From positions 62,001 to 126,000 of the forward strand of contig NZ_VEDO01000005.1 of the NCBI RefSeq assembly GCF_007677875.1: a DNA stretch of 64,000 nt, in the 5' to 3' direction. The position numbers were made by a program, and so were the translations under genes. Shown in pieces: positions 54,761 through 64,000 of the stretch; position 1 is the stretch's first letter; each line of letters opens with the position of its first letter. The stretch is from Variovorax boronicumulans (GTDB lineage: Bacteria > Pseudomonadota > Gammaproteobacteria > Burkholderiales > Burkholderiaceae_C). The notes beneath the pieces were generated by a model, which searched no databases, was not told the origin of the DNA, and saw only the letters and a program-made list of their open reading frames with translations.

Positions 54761-54886
54761 GTGCTTTTCCGTTGCATTTGGTGCAGCCATTGTTTCGTCG
54801 ATACGACGCTGGCCACCTCCACCAATTCCGGAGACCGGAATTCGTGTCGCGGACGCCCCCCGGCGCGGCGGTGTCCGCTGGAAAGC

Positions 54887-54929
54887 AAAAAGGCCCGGCG
54901 GCCGGTCCTCGCAGACCGGCCGCCGGGCC
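54887..54929 (-). terminator. Intrinsic terminator of phoX
   Basis: GGCCCGGCGGCCGGTC (54892-54907) pairs perfectly with GACCGGCCGCCGGGCC (54914-54929) over a 6-base loop. On the minus strand this 16-bp stem runs into five T residues (AAAAA at 54887-54891 on plus). It lies 19 bases past the phoX stop. Confidence 0.92.
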
Positions 54930-54948
54930 CGTGCCGGGCGTCAGAGGC

Positions 54949-56907
54949 TCAACTGCCCAGCTTGGGCTGCAGCGGCGTGGCCGTCAGGTAGCCGACGGCG
55001 GCAGCATGCTTGTTGTCGTAGTTGGTGTTGATCAGCGCGTCGATCTGGTTCTTCAGCGTCGCGTCCAGCGCCGGGAAGCGGTTCCACTCGTCGCCGGCGT
55101 GCTGGAAGTTGCTCATGATGTAGGTCCACCCGTTGATCTCGTCCACCGCGTGCAGGCCCGTGGACTCGGCGCCGGCGGGGCAGGACAGGATGCGCTCCAG
55201 CGCCTTGGTGTCCACGTTGTAGGCCCACAGGAAGTTGTTCAGGTGGTTGCCGCTGTCCTCGCCGATGAACAGCGTGCGCAGCTTTTCGGAGAACTTGAGG
55301 TTGTCGGGGCTGGCGATCTTGGCCGGGTTGGCGGTGTTGCCCAGGCTGTCGGCCGCGATGTCTTCGCCCTTGAGCAGCAGGCGCGACTGCGTGGGCACCC
55401 ACTCGCTGTTGATCGCGGTGCCATCCTTGTCCTTCTGGCCCGCGGCCATGTCGTGCGCGAGGATGCCGCCGGCGGTGATCTTGGGAAACGCCACGTTGTG
55501 CGCTTCCACATAGCCCGAGCCGCCGACGACCATGGAGTCCTGGATGTTGGCCAGCGCCGAGTAGGCCACCTTGTCCTTGGCGTTGGCGGTCGTGCCTTCC
55601 ATCTTGGTGAAGGCCATGCTGCCACCCATCAGCGCAGCGTAGCGGTGCGTCTCGAGGAACGCGGCGGCCTTCTCCTGGCCGGCCTTCAGGCGCACCCAGG
55701 CGGTCTTCTTGTTCAGCACGATCCTGGTGTAGCTCGCGTCGCCCGGGTCGGTCGTCGTGGAGTCCATGATGTCGATGGGCTGGATGTTGCGCACGTTCAC
55801 GAGGTCCTCGATCTCCTGGCTCGTGGCATGGCCCAGCTTGATCCACTGGATCTTCGCGGTCGAGGTGTCGGTCAGCTTGTCCAGGTACTTGGCCACGTAC
55901 AGGGTGCCGGCGGACAGGTCGCGTGCCTTGTCGGCCACGAACATGAAGAAGCCGCCGTTGGTCGCGTCGTCGCCCATCAGCGCGGTGCGCTCGTCGGGCA
56001 GCATGTGGATCAGCTCGTGCGAGATGCGGCCCAGGCAGAAGTGCTTCTTGATCGTCGCCGTGCCATCGGCCTTGACCGTCACTTCGGGCAGGTGGCCATA
56101 GTTGTAGGCCTTGGCACTCGTCTCGTTGCCGTAGACGTTCTTGCTGTAGGCCTTGAGCGTGGCCAGGCTCTGGCCGGCCAGGCCCTGGTTGAAGGCATCG
56201 GGCTCGTACTCTTCGCTGGACAGATGCGTGCCCCAGGGCGACAGGCTGGCGCCGCAGGTGATCCACAGGCCATGCACCTTGGAGGTGTCCACGTTGTGGT
56301 ACCTGGACAGGCTCAGGTGGCCGTTGGCCGGATCCTGCTGGAGCGTCAGCACGGCAATCGGCGAGGGCAGCGTGCCATAAGCGCTGGCACCGGACTGGTC
56401 GGCCGTCGTGTATTCGAACTGCACCACGGCGAACACCGTGTTGGCTGGCGCACCCTCCACCTTCAGCAGCGAGGTGCCGTCCGGGCAATCGGAGAAGAAC
56501 TGGCGCTCCTGGCCCAGTACGCTCTTGTCGATGATGGGCTGGTTGTTGATGTCGTAGTAGCCGCCGGCGACGACCTTGGCGCCGCTGGTGCTGGTCACCT
56601 GCTGGCCGGTCAGAAAGAACGGCTGGTAGGCCAGCTGGTAGGTGGTGCTGGTGCCGTCGGCGTAGCTGACCTTGAGGCTGGAGCCCACCGTGGTCGTGGC
56701 CAGCGCGGCCGGGTTGCTGGCGCTTGGCGCGACCATGCCCGTGAACTGGGCGGACGCGAAGCGCAGTTCGTCGTCGTCACCGCCGCCACAGGCGGCCAGC
56801 GTGGAGGCGAGCAGGCCACCGGTACCCAGCGGCAGCATGGGGGCGCCGGCCAGCAGCTGGAGCATGCGGCGGCGCGACGGAACGGGAGTCGTAGGGAGGT
56901 TGGGCAT
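54949..56907 (-). CDS. phoX: PhoX-family alkaline phosphatase
   Basis: This 652-residue protein has the DUF839/PhoX core: SPWGTHLSSEEYEPDAFN with metal-binding Glu residues, RISHELIHMLPDERTALMG, FIGEDSGNHLNNFLW and ESTGLHAVDEI. PhoX is a Ca/Fe-dependent monoesterase that releases phosphate from organic esters in the periplasm. The N-terminus has a Tat-like PSRRRMLQLL and a lipobox (TLAACGGG), so it may be a Tat-exported lipoprotein. A Pho box lies 88 bases upstream with a matching -10, so it should be switched on by PhoB in phosphate limitation. It is monocistronic. Confidence 0.92.
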   Translation of the reverse strand: MPNLPTTPVPSRRRMLQLLAGAPMLPLGTGGLLASTLAACGGGDDDELRFASAQFTGMVAPSASNPAALATTTVGSSLKVSYADGTSTTYQLAYQPFFLTGQQVTSTSGAKVVAGGYYDINNQPIIDKSVLGQERQFFSDCPDGTSLLKVEGAPANTVFAVVQFEYTTADQSGASAYGTLPSPIAVLTLQQDPANGHLSLSRYHNVDTSKVHGLWITCGASLSPWGTHLSSEEYEPDAFNQGLAGQSLATLKAYSKNVYGNETSAKAYNYGHLPEVTVKADGTATIKKHFCLGRISHELIHMLPDERTALMGDDATNGGFFMFVADKARDLSAGTLYVAKYLDKLTDTSTAKIQWIKLGHATSQEIEDLVNVRNIQPIDIMDSTTTDPGDASYTRIVLNKKTAWVRLKAGQEKAAAFLETHRYAALMGGSMAFTKMEGTTANAKDKVAYSALANIQDSMVVGGSGYVEAHNVAFPKITAGGILAHDMAAGQKDKDGTAINSEWVPTQSRLLLKGEDIAADSLGNTANPAKIASPDNLKFSEKLRTLFIGEDSGNHLNNFLWAYNVDTKALERILSCPAGAESTGLHAVDEINGWTYIMSNFQHAGDEWNRFPALDATLKNQIDALINTNYDNKHAAAVGYLTATPLQPKLGS

Positions 56908-56978
56908 CGGTCTGGGCTCCAGAGGAGCCTGTTGTTTTGGATGGGAGCGCGATGGCGGATGCCATGCTGCGCGCCGCG

Positions 56979-56984
56979 ATCCTA
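56979..56984 (-). promoter_or_regulatory. -10 box of the phoX promoter
   Basis: TAGGAT on the minus strand lies 10 bases after the Pho box, the spacing expected when PhoB replaces the -35 contact. The start point would be about 65 bases upstream of the phoX ATG. Confidence 0.6.
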
Positions 56985-56994
56985 GGGTCGACCG

Positions 56995-57012
56995 ATGACA
57001 GTGCTGTTACAG
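56995..57012 (-). promoter_or_regulatory. Pho box (PhoB binding site) of phoX
   Basis: On the minus strand CTGTAACAGCACTGTCAT gives two direct 7-base repeats, CTGTAAC and CTGTCAT, separated by 4 bases, the standard Pho-box form. It points toward phoX. Confidence 0.85.
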
Positions 57013-57057
57013 CGCCGTGACGCCGGCCGGCGCACGCGGCGCCGGCCGCGAGCGTGG

Positions 57058-58932
57058 TCAGTGGTTGTCGCGCGGCACGCCGAAGGTGGCGTGGATCTTC
57101 TGGTACTTGACGGCCGGCTTGAGCACCATGCCGTCGGCCAGCTCGCCCACCACGGCGCGCTGGATCTCCTGCCACGGGGTCTGGCTCGGCGGAAACCGGT
57201 AGCCGCCGGCCGCCTCCAGCGCGGCACGCCGCCGGGCCAGTTCCTCATCGGACACCAGCATGTCGGCGCGACGCTTCTTGAGGTCGATGCGCACGCGGTC
57301 GCCCGTGCGCAGCAGCGCGAGGTTGCCGCCGGTGGCCGCCTCGGGCGAAGCGTTCAAGATGGAAGGCGAGCCCGAGGTGCCCGACTGCCGGCCGTCGCCG
57401 ATGCAGGGCAGGGCCGTGACGCCCTTCTTGAGCAGGTAGCTCGGTGCGCGCATGTTCACCACCTCGGCCGCGCCCGGGTAGCCCACCGGACCCACACCGC
57501 GCATGAACAGCACGCTCTCGCCCGTGATCTTGAGCTTGGGATCGTCGATGCGTGCGTGGTAGTCCTCGGGCCCATCGAACACCACGGCCGGGCCTTCGAA
57601 GGCCATGGGGTCGGCCGGGTTCTCCAGGTAGCGCTGGCGGAACTCGGGCGTGATCACGCTGGTCTTCATGATGGCCGAGTCGAACAGGTTGCCCTTGAAG
57701 TTCAGGAAGCCCGCGTCCTTTTTGAGCGGCTTGTTGAACGGCAGGATCACGTCGCGGTCAGTGCTGAACTTGCCGGTGCAGTTCTCGACCAGTGTCTTGC
57801 CGTTGGCCGTGAGCGCGGGCTGGATCTTGCCCTTGGCGATCAGTTCGGCCACCACGGCCGGCAGGCCGCCGGCGCGGTAGTAGTCCTCTGCAAGGTACTT
57901 GCCGGCCGGCTGCAGGTTCACGAGCAGCGGCACCTTGTAGCCGTGCTTTTCCCAGTCGTCGTTGGACAGCGGCACGCCGATGTGCTTGGCGATCGCGTTC
58001 AGGTGGATGGGCGCATTGGTCGAGCCGCCGATGGCCGAGTTGATGACGATGGCGTTCTCGAAGGCGGCCCGCGTCATGATGTCCGAGGGCTTCAGGTCCT
58101 CGCGCACCATCTCGACGATGCGCCGGCCCGTGAGGTAGGCCATCTCCTGGCGGTCACGGTACGGCGCGGGGATGGCGGCCGCGCCCGGCAGCGTCATGCC
58201 CAGCGCCTCGGCCAGCGCGTTCATTGTGGAGGCCGTGCCCATGGTGTTGCAGTGTCCCGTGGATGGCGCCGACGAGGCCACGAGCTTCAGGAACTCGGGA
58301 TAGCCGATCTCGCCGGCAGCCATGAGTTCGCGCGCCTTCCAGACGATCGTGCCCGAGCCCGTGCGCTCGCCCTGGAACCAGCCGTTCAGCATCGGGCCGC
58401 TGTTGAGCGCGATGGCCGGGATGTCGACCGTGGCGGCGGCCATCAGCTGGGCCGGCGTGGTCTTGTCGCAACCCGTCGTCAGCACGCAGCCGTCGATCGG
58501 GTAGCCGTACAGGATCTCGACCAGCGAGAGGTATTGCAGGTTGCGGTCCAGCGAGGCCGTGGGGCGCTTGCAGGTCTCCTGGATCGGGTGGATGGGGAAC
58601 TCGAAGGCCACGCCGCCCGCGTCGCGGATGCCTTCCTTGACGCGCTCGGCCAGCACGATGTGGTGGCGGTTGCAGGGCGCGATGTCCGAGCCGGTCTGCG
58701 CGATGCCGATGATGGGCCGGCCCGATTGCAGTTCCTCGAACGACAGGCCGAAGTTCATGGTGCGCTCGATGTAGAGCGCTGTCATGTCGGCGTTGGACGG
58801 GTTGTCGAACCAGGCCTGCGATCGCAGGCGCTGTGCGGAACTCGCCGTCTTGGCGGCCTTCTTTCCCTTCGTCGCGTGCGCGGCCTCGGCCTTGCTGGCG
58901 GCCGTCTTCACCGTGGCGTCCTTCTTGCTCAT
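57058..58932 (-). CDS. IlvD/Edd-family sugar-acid dehydratase
   Basis: This 624-residue Fe-S dehydratase has three likely cluster cysteines in [20 protein letters not shown] and [15 protein letters not shown]. The last motif is characteristic of the pentonate dehydratase branch with a [2Fe-2S] cluster, such as L-arabinonate dehydratase, rather than IlvD itself. The C-terminal swivel has [21 protein letters not shown] Lys/Ala-rich tail of about 30 residues extends the N-terminus. It would dehydrate a sugar acid to a 2-keto-3-deoxy acid. Its ATG overlaps the denD stop by four bases, and the nearby ABC transporter probably imports its substrate or precursor. Confidence 0.88.
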   Translation of the reverse strand: MSKKDATVKTAASKAEAAHATKGKKAAKTASSAQRLRSQAWFDNPSNADMTALYIERTMNFGLSFEELQSGRPIIGIAQTGSDIAPCNRHHIVLAERVKEGIRDAGGVAFEFPIHPIQETCKRPTASLDRNLQYLSLVEILYGYPIDGCVLTTGCDKTTPAQLMAAATVDIPAIALNSGPMLNGWFQGERTGSGTIVWKARELMAAGEIGYPEFLKLVASSAPSTGHCNTMGTASTMNALAEALGMTLPGAAAIPAPYRDRQEMAYLTGRRIVEMVREDLKPSDIMTRAAFENAIVINSAIGGSTNAPIHLNAIAKHIGVPLSNDDWEKHGYKVPLLVNLQPAGKYLAEDYYRAGGLPAVVAELIAKGKIQPALTANGKTLVENCTGKFSTDRDVILPFNKPLKKDAGFLNFKGNLFDSAIMKTSVITPEFRQRYLENPADPMAFEGPAVVFDGPEDYHARIDDPKLKITGESVLFMRGVGPVGYPGAAEVVNMRAPSYLLKKGVTALPCIGDGRQSGTSGSPSILNASPEAATGGNLALLRTGDRVRIDLKKRRADMLVSDEELARRRAALEAAGGYRFPPSQTPWQEIQRAVVGELADGMVLKPAVKYQKIHATFGVPRDNH

Positions 58933-59945
58933 TGCAATCCCTTGAGAGTCTCAGCTGCGTTGGGGCCGGCCTGGCAGTCGGCGATGTACTCGCGGATGAT
59001 CTCCGCAAAATTGGTGTAGGGGCGCAAGCCCAGTTTCTCGGCCCGTTTGGCGGTGCCGCCACTGGGCCAGTTGGCCACGATGGCGGCGATGCGCTCGTCG
59101 CGCTCGAAGCGCACCAGCGCGCGCACCTTGGGGCCGGCCACTTCCTCGAGCGCGGCCAGCATGTCGGCAACGCGCACGTTCAGGCCCGGCAGGTTCAGCG
59201 CCAGGCGGCCGTTCAACTGCTCGCGCGTGGCCTCGTAGACCTTGATGAGCCCGTCCACGGTCTGCGACGGTGAAGACATGGGGTGCGAGACCTGCGGATC
59301 GACCGGGCAGACCGATGCGACGCCGGCCAGCGGCTCGCGAATGATGCCGCTGAAAAAGCCCGAGGCGGCGCCATTGGGCCGGCCCGGCCGCACCGTGACC
59401 GTCATGAGCCGGGCCGAGCGGCCGTCTAGGTAGCCCTTGCGCGTGTAGTCGGCGATCAGGTACTCGCACATGAGCTTGTGCGTGCCGTAGGAGGTCTGCG
59501 GTGCGGGCAGCGTGTCGTCGGCCACGGTGCCAGGCCAGGCGAAGGACGGGTCGGGCCCGAACACCGCCACGGAACTGGAGAACACGAAGCGTGGCACCTT
59601 GCCGGTCTTGGCCGTGCGTGCGCGCAAGGCGTCGAGCAGGGCGCGCGTGCTGACCAGGTTGGAGCGCAGGCCCAGCTCGAAGTCCAGCTCGCACTCGCCC
59701 GAAACGGCCGAGGCCAGATGGAACACGCCGTCGAAGTCCTCGACCTCGAGGGCCTCGGTCTGCGACAGCAGGGGGCCGGTGCGGGCCTCCACCCGCGCAT
59801 CGGCCAGCAGATCGGCCGGCGGCGGCGCGATGTCGGTCAGCACCATGCGGTCGATCTTCCTGCCGTCGAGCTGGCCGCGCGCGAGCAGCGTGCGCGCCAG
59901 GCGGGCGCCGACGAAGCCGCCGCCGCCGGTGATCAGAAGTTTCAT
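58929..59945 (-). CDS. denD: DenD-like D-erythronate dehydrogenase (extended SDR)
   Basis: This 338-residue extended SDR has the glycine motif [19 protein letters not shown], active-site Ser region [11 protein letters not shown] and the Tyr-x-x-x-Lys in [14 protein letters not shown]. It resembles DenD, which oxidises D-erythronate to 2-oxotetronate in four-carbon acid-sugar catabolism. Partners OtnC and OtnI are absent from the window; instead it is coupled to an IlvD/Edd dehydratase, so its real substrate may be another aldonate or uronate. The GntR gene ends 11 bases upstream. Confidence 0.8.
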   Translation of the reverse strand: MKLLITGGGGFVGARLARTLLARGQLDGRKIDRMVLTDIAPPPADLLADARVEARTGPLLSQTEALEVEDFDGVFHLASAVSGECELDFELGLRSNLVSTRALLDALRARTAKTGKVPRFVFSSSVAVFGPDPSFAWPGTVADDTLPAPQTSYGTHKLMCEYLIADYTRKGYLDGRSARLMTVTVRPGRPNGAASGFFSGIIREPLAGVASVCPVDPQVSHPMSSPSQTVDGLIKVYEATREQLNGRLALNLPGLNVRVADMLAALEEVAGPKVRALVRFERDERIAAIVANWPSGGTAKRAEKLGLRPYTNFAEIIREYIADCQAGPNAAETLKGLQ

Positions 59946-59956
59946 GGGGGTCGTCC

Positions 59957-60736
59957 TTATGAGGGGGGTTGGGAAGTCTTCTTGCGCCGGCCGGCGATCA
60001 CGCCGCCTTCGACCAGCCGCTGTTCGCCGTGCAGGATGTGGTCGACCGCGCAGCGCCGCGCGGTGGCCGGGTCGCGCGCCGCGATGGCGTCGACCACCGC
60101 GCGGTGCTCCAGCTGCACGGCCTGCATGAAGTCCGTGCGGCGTGCTTCGTTGCCGCGCGTGATGCGCATGCCTTCGCGCAGGTACTGTTCGAGGAAGCCC
60201 AGCAGCAGCCGGAACTGCGGGTTGCCCGTGGCCTCGCCGATCAGGCGGTGAAAGCCCAGATCCTCGGCCACGCCGTCGCGCCCTTCGGCCACGGCCAGGT
60301 CGATGGCCTTGAGCTGGCGGCGCATGCCGGCGATCTGGCTGCGGGTGGCGCGCTCGGCCGCCAGCGCGGCGATCTCGCCCTCGAGCACGCGGCGCACCTC
60401 CACCACATGGACGACGGCCTCCACCGAACCCAGCACACGCGGATCGAAGGCCAGCGGCTGGTGGGCCGGCGCCGTGGCCACGAACACGCCGGAGCCCTGG
60501 CGTGAAACCACCAGGGACAGCGACTTGAGCTGGTGCACGGCCTCGCGCACCACGGTGCGCGAAACGCCATGGGTCTGCGCCAGCTGTTGTTCCGTGGGCA
60601 GGCGCTCGCCGGGTTGCAGTGCGCCGGTGGTGATCTGGCGGGTCAGGCGCTGTGCCAGCCGGTCGGACAGCCGATCCGCCTCCTGCCGCAGGGGTTCGGC
60701 CGCGGGCGGGGCGGGGACGGCGAGACGGGTGGACAC
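59957..60736 (-). CDS. GntR/FadR-family regulator of the sugar-acid locus
   Basis: This 259-residue regulator has a winged helix (RLPTEQQLAQTHGVSRTVVR, then LKSLSLVVSRQGSGVFVATA) and an FCD domain (VEVRRVLEGEIAALAAERAT). It should sense a sugar acid and repress both its own operon and the divergent transporter. No ATG fits near the HTH; GTG 60736 is chosen because a TATGAT -10 box at 60776-60781 would lie inside any longer ORF. The in-frame ATG at 60886 would add 50 residues with no family support, and would read through both divergent promoter regions. Confidence 0.82.
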   Translation of the reverse strand: MSTRLAVPAPPAAEPLRQEADRLSDRLAQRLTRQITTGALQPGERLPTEQQLAQTHGVSRTVVREAVHQLKSLSLVVSRQGSGVFVATAPAHQPLAFDPRVLGSVEAVVHVVEVRRVLEGEIAALAAERATRSQIAGMRRQLKAIDLAVAEGRDGVAEDLGFHRLIGEATGNPQFRLLLGFLEQYLREGMRITRGNEARRTDFMQAVQLEHRAVVDAIAARDPATARRCAVDHILHGEQRLVEGGVIAGRRKKTSQPPS

Positions 60737-60763
60737 GTTCAGGCGCTCGAAAAGGCGCTGTAC

Positions 60764-60781
60764 TGTAATCGGGTCATCATA
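60764..60781. promoter_or_regulatory. Divergent -10 boxes between GntR and the ABC transporter
   Basis: TATGAT on the minus strand (60776-60781) and TGTAAT on the plus strand (60764-60769) are each one mismatch from TATAAT and lie back to back. The stretch between TTGTATGAT and ATTACAG contains TGTA/TACA arms that could form a GntR operator covering both promoters. Neither has a clear -35. Confidence 0.35.
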
Positions 60782-60906
60782 CAAATTGCCGGGTTTTCGC
60801 CTACCGGGTTTCCCTGATGCCAAGCCCCTGTTCAGGTGCGGATACTGCGCGGGCTTCGGAGCGCTCGGCGGCGCTCGTTCCCCCAACCAACAGCAGAGCG
60901 CAGCGC

Positions 60907-61977
<1,071 letters not shown>

Positions 61978-62007
61978 GCTTTTTCTGACCAACGCAAGGA
62001 GACAGGC

Positions 62008-63342
62008 ATGAGTGAGTTCCAGGGGCGCAGGCGCAGCATTCTCAAGGGCTCGGCCGGCGCGGCCGCCGTGGCTTCCATCGGCGCCGGTGGCGTGCTGTTC
62101 TCGCCGTTCGCGCGGTCGCAGACGCTCAAGTTCACGCCCGAGAAGGGCGCCAAGCTCCGCGTGCTGCGCTGGAGCCGCTTCGTGCAGGGCGACATCGACG
62201 CCTACATGGCCAACGTCAAGAAGTTCACCGAGGCCACCGGGGTCGAGGTCCGTGTGGACAACGAGGGCTGGGAAGACGTGCGGCCCAAGGCAGCCGTGGC
62301 CGCCAACACCGGCGCCGGCCCGGACATCATCCTGTCGACCAACGACGACGCCAACCTGTACCCGGACAAGCTGCTCGACGTGACCGACCTCGCCGAGTAC
62401 CTGGGCAAGAAATACGGCGGCTGGTACCCGGCCGTGCAGCAGTACCTGCGTCCGGACGGCAAGCGCTGGCTGGGCCTGGGCCTGGGTGCCTCGGGCTCCA
62501 TGATCGTCTACCGCGAAAGCATGGTGAAGGCGGCCGGCTTCGACAGCTTCCCCAAGGACACGGCCGGCTTCCTCAAGCTGCACCAGGCGCTCAAGGAGAA
62601 GGGCACGCCGGGTGGCTACGCGCTGGGCAACGCCACGGGCGACAGCCTGTGGACCAACTGGCTGATCTGGTCGCATGGCGGCAAGCTGGTGGACAAGAAC
62701 AACAAGGTCGTGATCGACAGCCCGGAGACGCTCAAGGCGCTGGAGTACGCCAAGGAGCTGTACGCCACCTTCATCCCGGGCACGCTGTCCTGGCTGGACC
62801 CGAACAACAACAAGGCCTTCCTGGACGGGCAGATCAGCGTCACCAACAACGGCATCTCGATCTACTACGCTGCCAAGAACTCGCCCGATCCCAAGATCAA
62901 GGAGATGGCGGCCGACATCAACCACGCCGCGTTCCCGATCGGGCCGGTGGGCGTGCCGACCGAGTCGCACCTGTTCTTCAACCAGATGGTCATGAAGTAC
63001 ACCAAGTTCCCGAATGCGGCCAAGGAGTTCCTGCGCTTCATGATGGAACGCGAGCAGTTCGACGCCTGGCTGATCGGCGCGGGCGGCTACATCGGCCAGC
63101 CGCTGGCGGCCTACGAGTCCTGCCCGATCTGGACGTCCGACCCCAAGAACACGCCGTACCGCGACTGCGTGAAGAACATGCGTCCGGCCGGTTACGAAGG
63201 CAAGCTGGGCTATGCCTCCGCCGGCGCCGGCGCCGACTTCATCGTCGCGAACATGGTGGCCGAGGCCGCCAGCGGCTCGAAGACGCCGAAGGAAGCGGCC
63301 GAGCGCGCCCAGAAGCGCGCCGAGCGTTACTACAAAGTCTAG
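62008..63342 (+). CDS. Extracellular solute-binding protein, family 1 (sugar/sugar-acid)
   Basis: This 444-residue protein has a twin-arginine signal (GRRRSILKGSAGAAAVASIG) followed by the family 1 fold: LRVLRWSRFVQGDIDAYMAN, GPDIILSTNDDANLYPDKL, WSHGGKLVDKNNKVVI and FPIGPVGVPTESHLFFNQ. It collects the substrate of the CUT1 system in the periplasm. AAGGAGA precedes the ATG at 62008 with 30 bases to the ATPase stop. A strong hairpin follows the gene, which would raise its expression relative to the permeases. Confidence 0.92.
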   Translation: MSEFQGRRRSILKGSAGAAAVASIGAGGVLFSPFARSQTLKFTPEKGAKLRVLRWSRFVQGDIDAYMANVKKFTEATGVEVRVDNEGWEDVRPKAAVAANTGAGPDIILSTNDDANLYPDKLLDVTDLAEYLGKKYGGWYPAVQQYLRPDGKRWLGLGLGASGSMIVYRESMVKAAGFDSFPKDTAGFLKLHQALKEKGTPGGYALGNATGDSLWTNWLIWSHGGKLVDKNNKVVIDSPETLKALEYAKELYATFIPGTLSWLDPNNNKAFLDGQISVTNNGISIYYAAKNSPDPKIKEMAADINHAAFPIGPVGVPTESHLFFNQMVMKYTKFPNAAKEFLRFMMEREQFDAWLIGAGGYIGQPLAAYESCPIWTSDPKNTPYRDCVKNMRPAGYEGKLGYASAGAGADFIVANMVAEAASGSKTPKEAAERAQKRAERYYKV

Positions 63343-63357
63343 GCAACTCCCCGCGTT

Positions 63358-63381
63358 CCGGCCGGGCTCGAGTCCGGCCGG
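63358..63381 (+). other. Hairpin between binding-protein and permease genes
   Basis: CCGGCCGG (63358-63365) pairs with the same self-complementary octamer at 63374-63381 over an 8-base loop. No U-run follows. Such structures after binding-protein genes usually protect the upstream mRNA or attenuate the permease genes. Confidence 0.6.
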
Positions 63382-63409
63382 GCTTCCTTGGCTCCTGTCT
63401 AGGGTCTGC

Positions 63410-64000
63410 ATGCTCGCCCGACTGCAAAACAGCCGCAACGGTCTCGGCTTCCTGTTCATGCTGCCAGCGGCGGTGCTGCTGCTGCTGTTCCTGACCTATC
63501 CGCTGGGCCTCGGCACCTGGCTCGGCTTCACCGACACCAAGGTGGGCCGGGCCGGCGTCTGGGTGGGCCTGGAAAACTACATCTACCTCTGGAACGACGC
63601 GGTCACGCGGCTGGCCCTGTTCAACACCCTGTTCTACACGGTGGTGGCCAGCATCCTGAAGTTCGGCCTGGGCCTGTGGCTGGCGCTGCTGCTGAACAAG
63701 CACATCCGCTTCAAGACCTTCTTCCGCGCCGTCATCCTGCTGCCCTACATCGTGCCGACTGTGCTGTCGGCCATCGCGTTCTGGTGGATCTACGACTCGC
63801 AGTTCTCCATCATCAGTTGGGCGCTCGTGAAGATGGGGCTGATCGACCACTACATCGACTTCCTGGGCAACGAGTGGAACGCGCGCATCGCGGTCATCAT
63901 CGCCAACGTCTGGCGCGGGGTGCCGTTCGTGGCCATCACGCTGCTGGCCGGGCTGCAGACGATTTCGCCCTCGTACTACGAGGCCTCGGCCATCGACGGC
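63410..64000 (+). CDS. CUT1 ABC transporter permease, MalF type (3' truncated)
   Basis: The first 197 codons of an inner-membrane permease are visible; the gene continues past the window end. Helix 1 is MLPAAVLLLLFLTYPLGLG, followed by the periplasmic YIYLWND region, then further helices (AVILLPYIVPTVLSAIAFWW) and the beginning of the EAA loop (SYYEASAIDG) that docks on the ATPase. It is the first of the two permeases expected for this transporter. The ATG at 63410 gives a normal short cytoplasmic N-terminus. Confidence 0.92.
   Translation, partial: MLARLQNSRNGLGFLFMLPAAVLLLLFLTYPLGLGTWLGFTDTKVGRAGVWVGLENYIYLWNDAVTRLALFNTLFYTVVASILKFGLGLWLALLLNKHIRFKTFFRAVILLPYIVPTVLSAIAFWWIYDSQFSIISWALVKMGLIDHYIDFLGNEWNARIAVIIANVWRGVPFVAITLLAGLQTISPSYYEASAIDG

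Noticed and set aside
60737-60886. Longer GntR protein starting at ATG 60886
   Set aside because: It would place coding sequence across the divergent promoter region, including both -10-like boxes, and adds 50 residues not seen in the family.

Overview
The window is about 64 kb of GC-rich, densely coding chromosomal DNA. Everything visible points to a betaproteobacterium of the order Burkholderiales, most likely Comamonadaceae: the pheT-ihfA-merR-tRNA-Pro core block, many Bug/TctC-type periplasmic binding proteins without membrane partners, CaiB-type CoA transferases, FUSC efflux operons, and lipoproteins with a Gly run after the lipobox cysteine. The genus is inference; no 16S or other phylogenetic marker is complete here. 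No stretch of more than 300 bases lacks a gene.

Layout. 1-4344: core housekeeping (3' part of pheT, ihfA, a MerR regulator, tRNA-Pro(GGG) with promoter and terminator, dusA). 4382-8833: a 2-hydroxyacid dehydrogenase, a lipoprotein M20 peptidase with a GGTGCG hexanucleotide repeat, and a thiolase-fold/DUF35 pair. 8847-13469 (minus): a compact run with an amino-acid binding protein, a permease, a DcaP-like porin, an EamA exporter and a MarC protein. 13698-22350: a GntR regulator and a large FAD/Fe-S D-2-hydroxyacid dehydrogenase, divergent from a serine-glyoxylate-type aminotransferase and a Bug protein; then an ornithine-cyclodeaminase-family enzyme translationally coupled to an MFS exporter. 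22403-24544: a small membrane protein facing an XRE regulator, and a FitAB-like toxin-antitoxin pair under a 15-bp perfect inverted repeat. 24582-29701: a marR-FUSC-DUF1656-HlyD-OMF aromatic-acid efflux operon. 29788-37117: periplasmic asparaginase, a DUF3445 protein, small conserved proteins, an iron alcohol dehydrogenase, a VWA protein and a large lipoprotein.

37215-44454 (minus) is an acyl-CoA operon: thioesterase, a 1102-residue single-chain biotin-dependent carboxylase, a tandem CoA transferase and a Bug protein. It has a near-consensus sigma-54 promoter and faces a sigma-54 activator gene that has lost most of its AAA+ domain. 45666-49597 holds an aapJQM amino-acid ABC system without its ATPase gene and a second PIN/RHH pair. 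49645-54760 is an IclR regulator beside a second acyl-CoA block (CoA transferase, Bug, acyl-CoA dehydrogenase, DECR-like SDR). 54887-57012 is phoX with a clear Pho box. 57058-64000 is a sugar-acid locus: IlvD/Edd dehydratase, DenD-like dehydrogenase and a GntR regulator, divergent from a CUT1-type ABC transporter (ATPase, Tat-exported binding protein, permease cut by the window end).

The overall picture is an accessory catabolic region for organic acids, amino acids and acyl-CoAs: several uptake modules, each next to its own regulator and enzymes. The strongest unusual signals are the internally deleted sigma-54 activator opposite its likely target operon, the two amino-acid ABC clusters that both lack an ATPase, a TTGNATGCAA motif shared between two catabolic loci, the toxin-antitoxin palindrome that covers its own ribosome binding site, and the thiolase-fold/DUF35 pair that lacks the usual cysteine nucleophile. 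I see no CRISPR array, prophage, IS element or rRNA gene.
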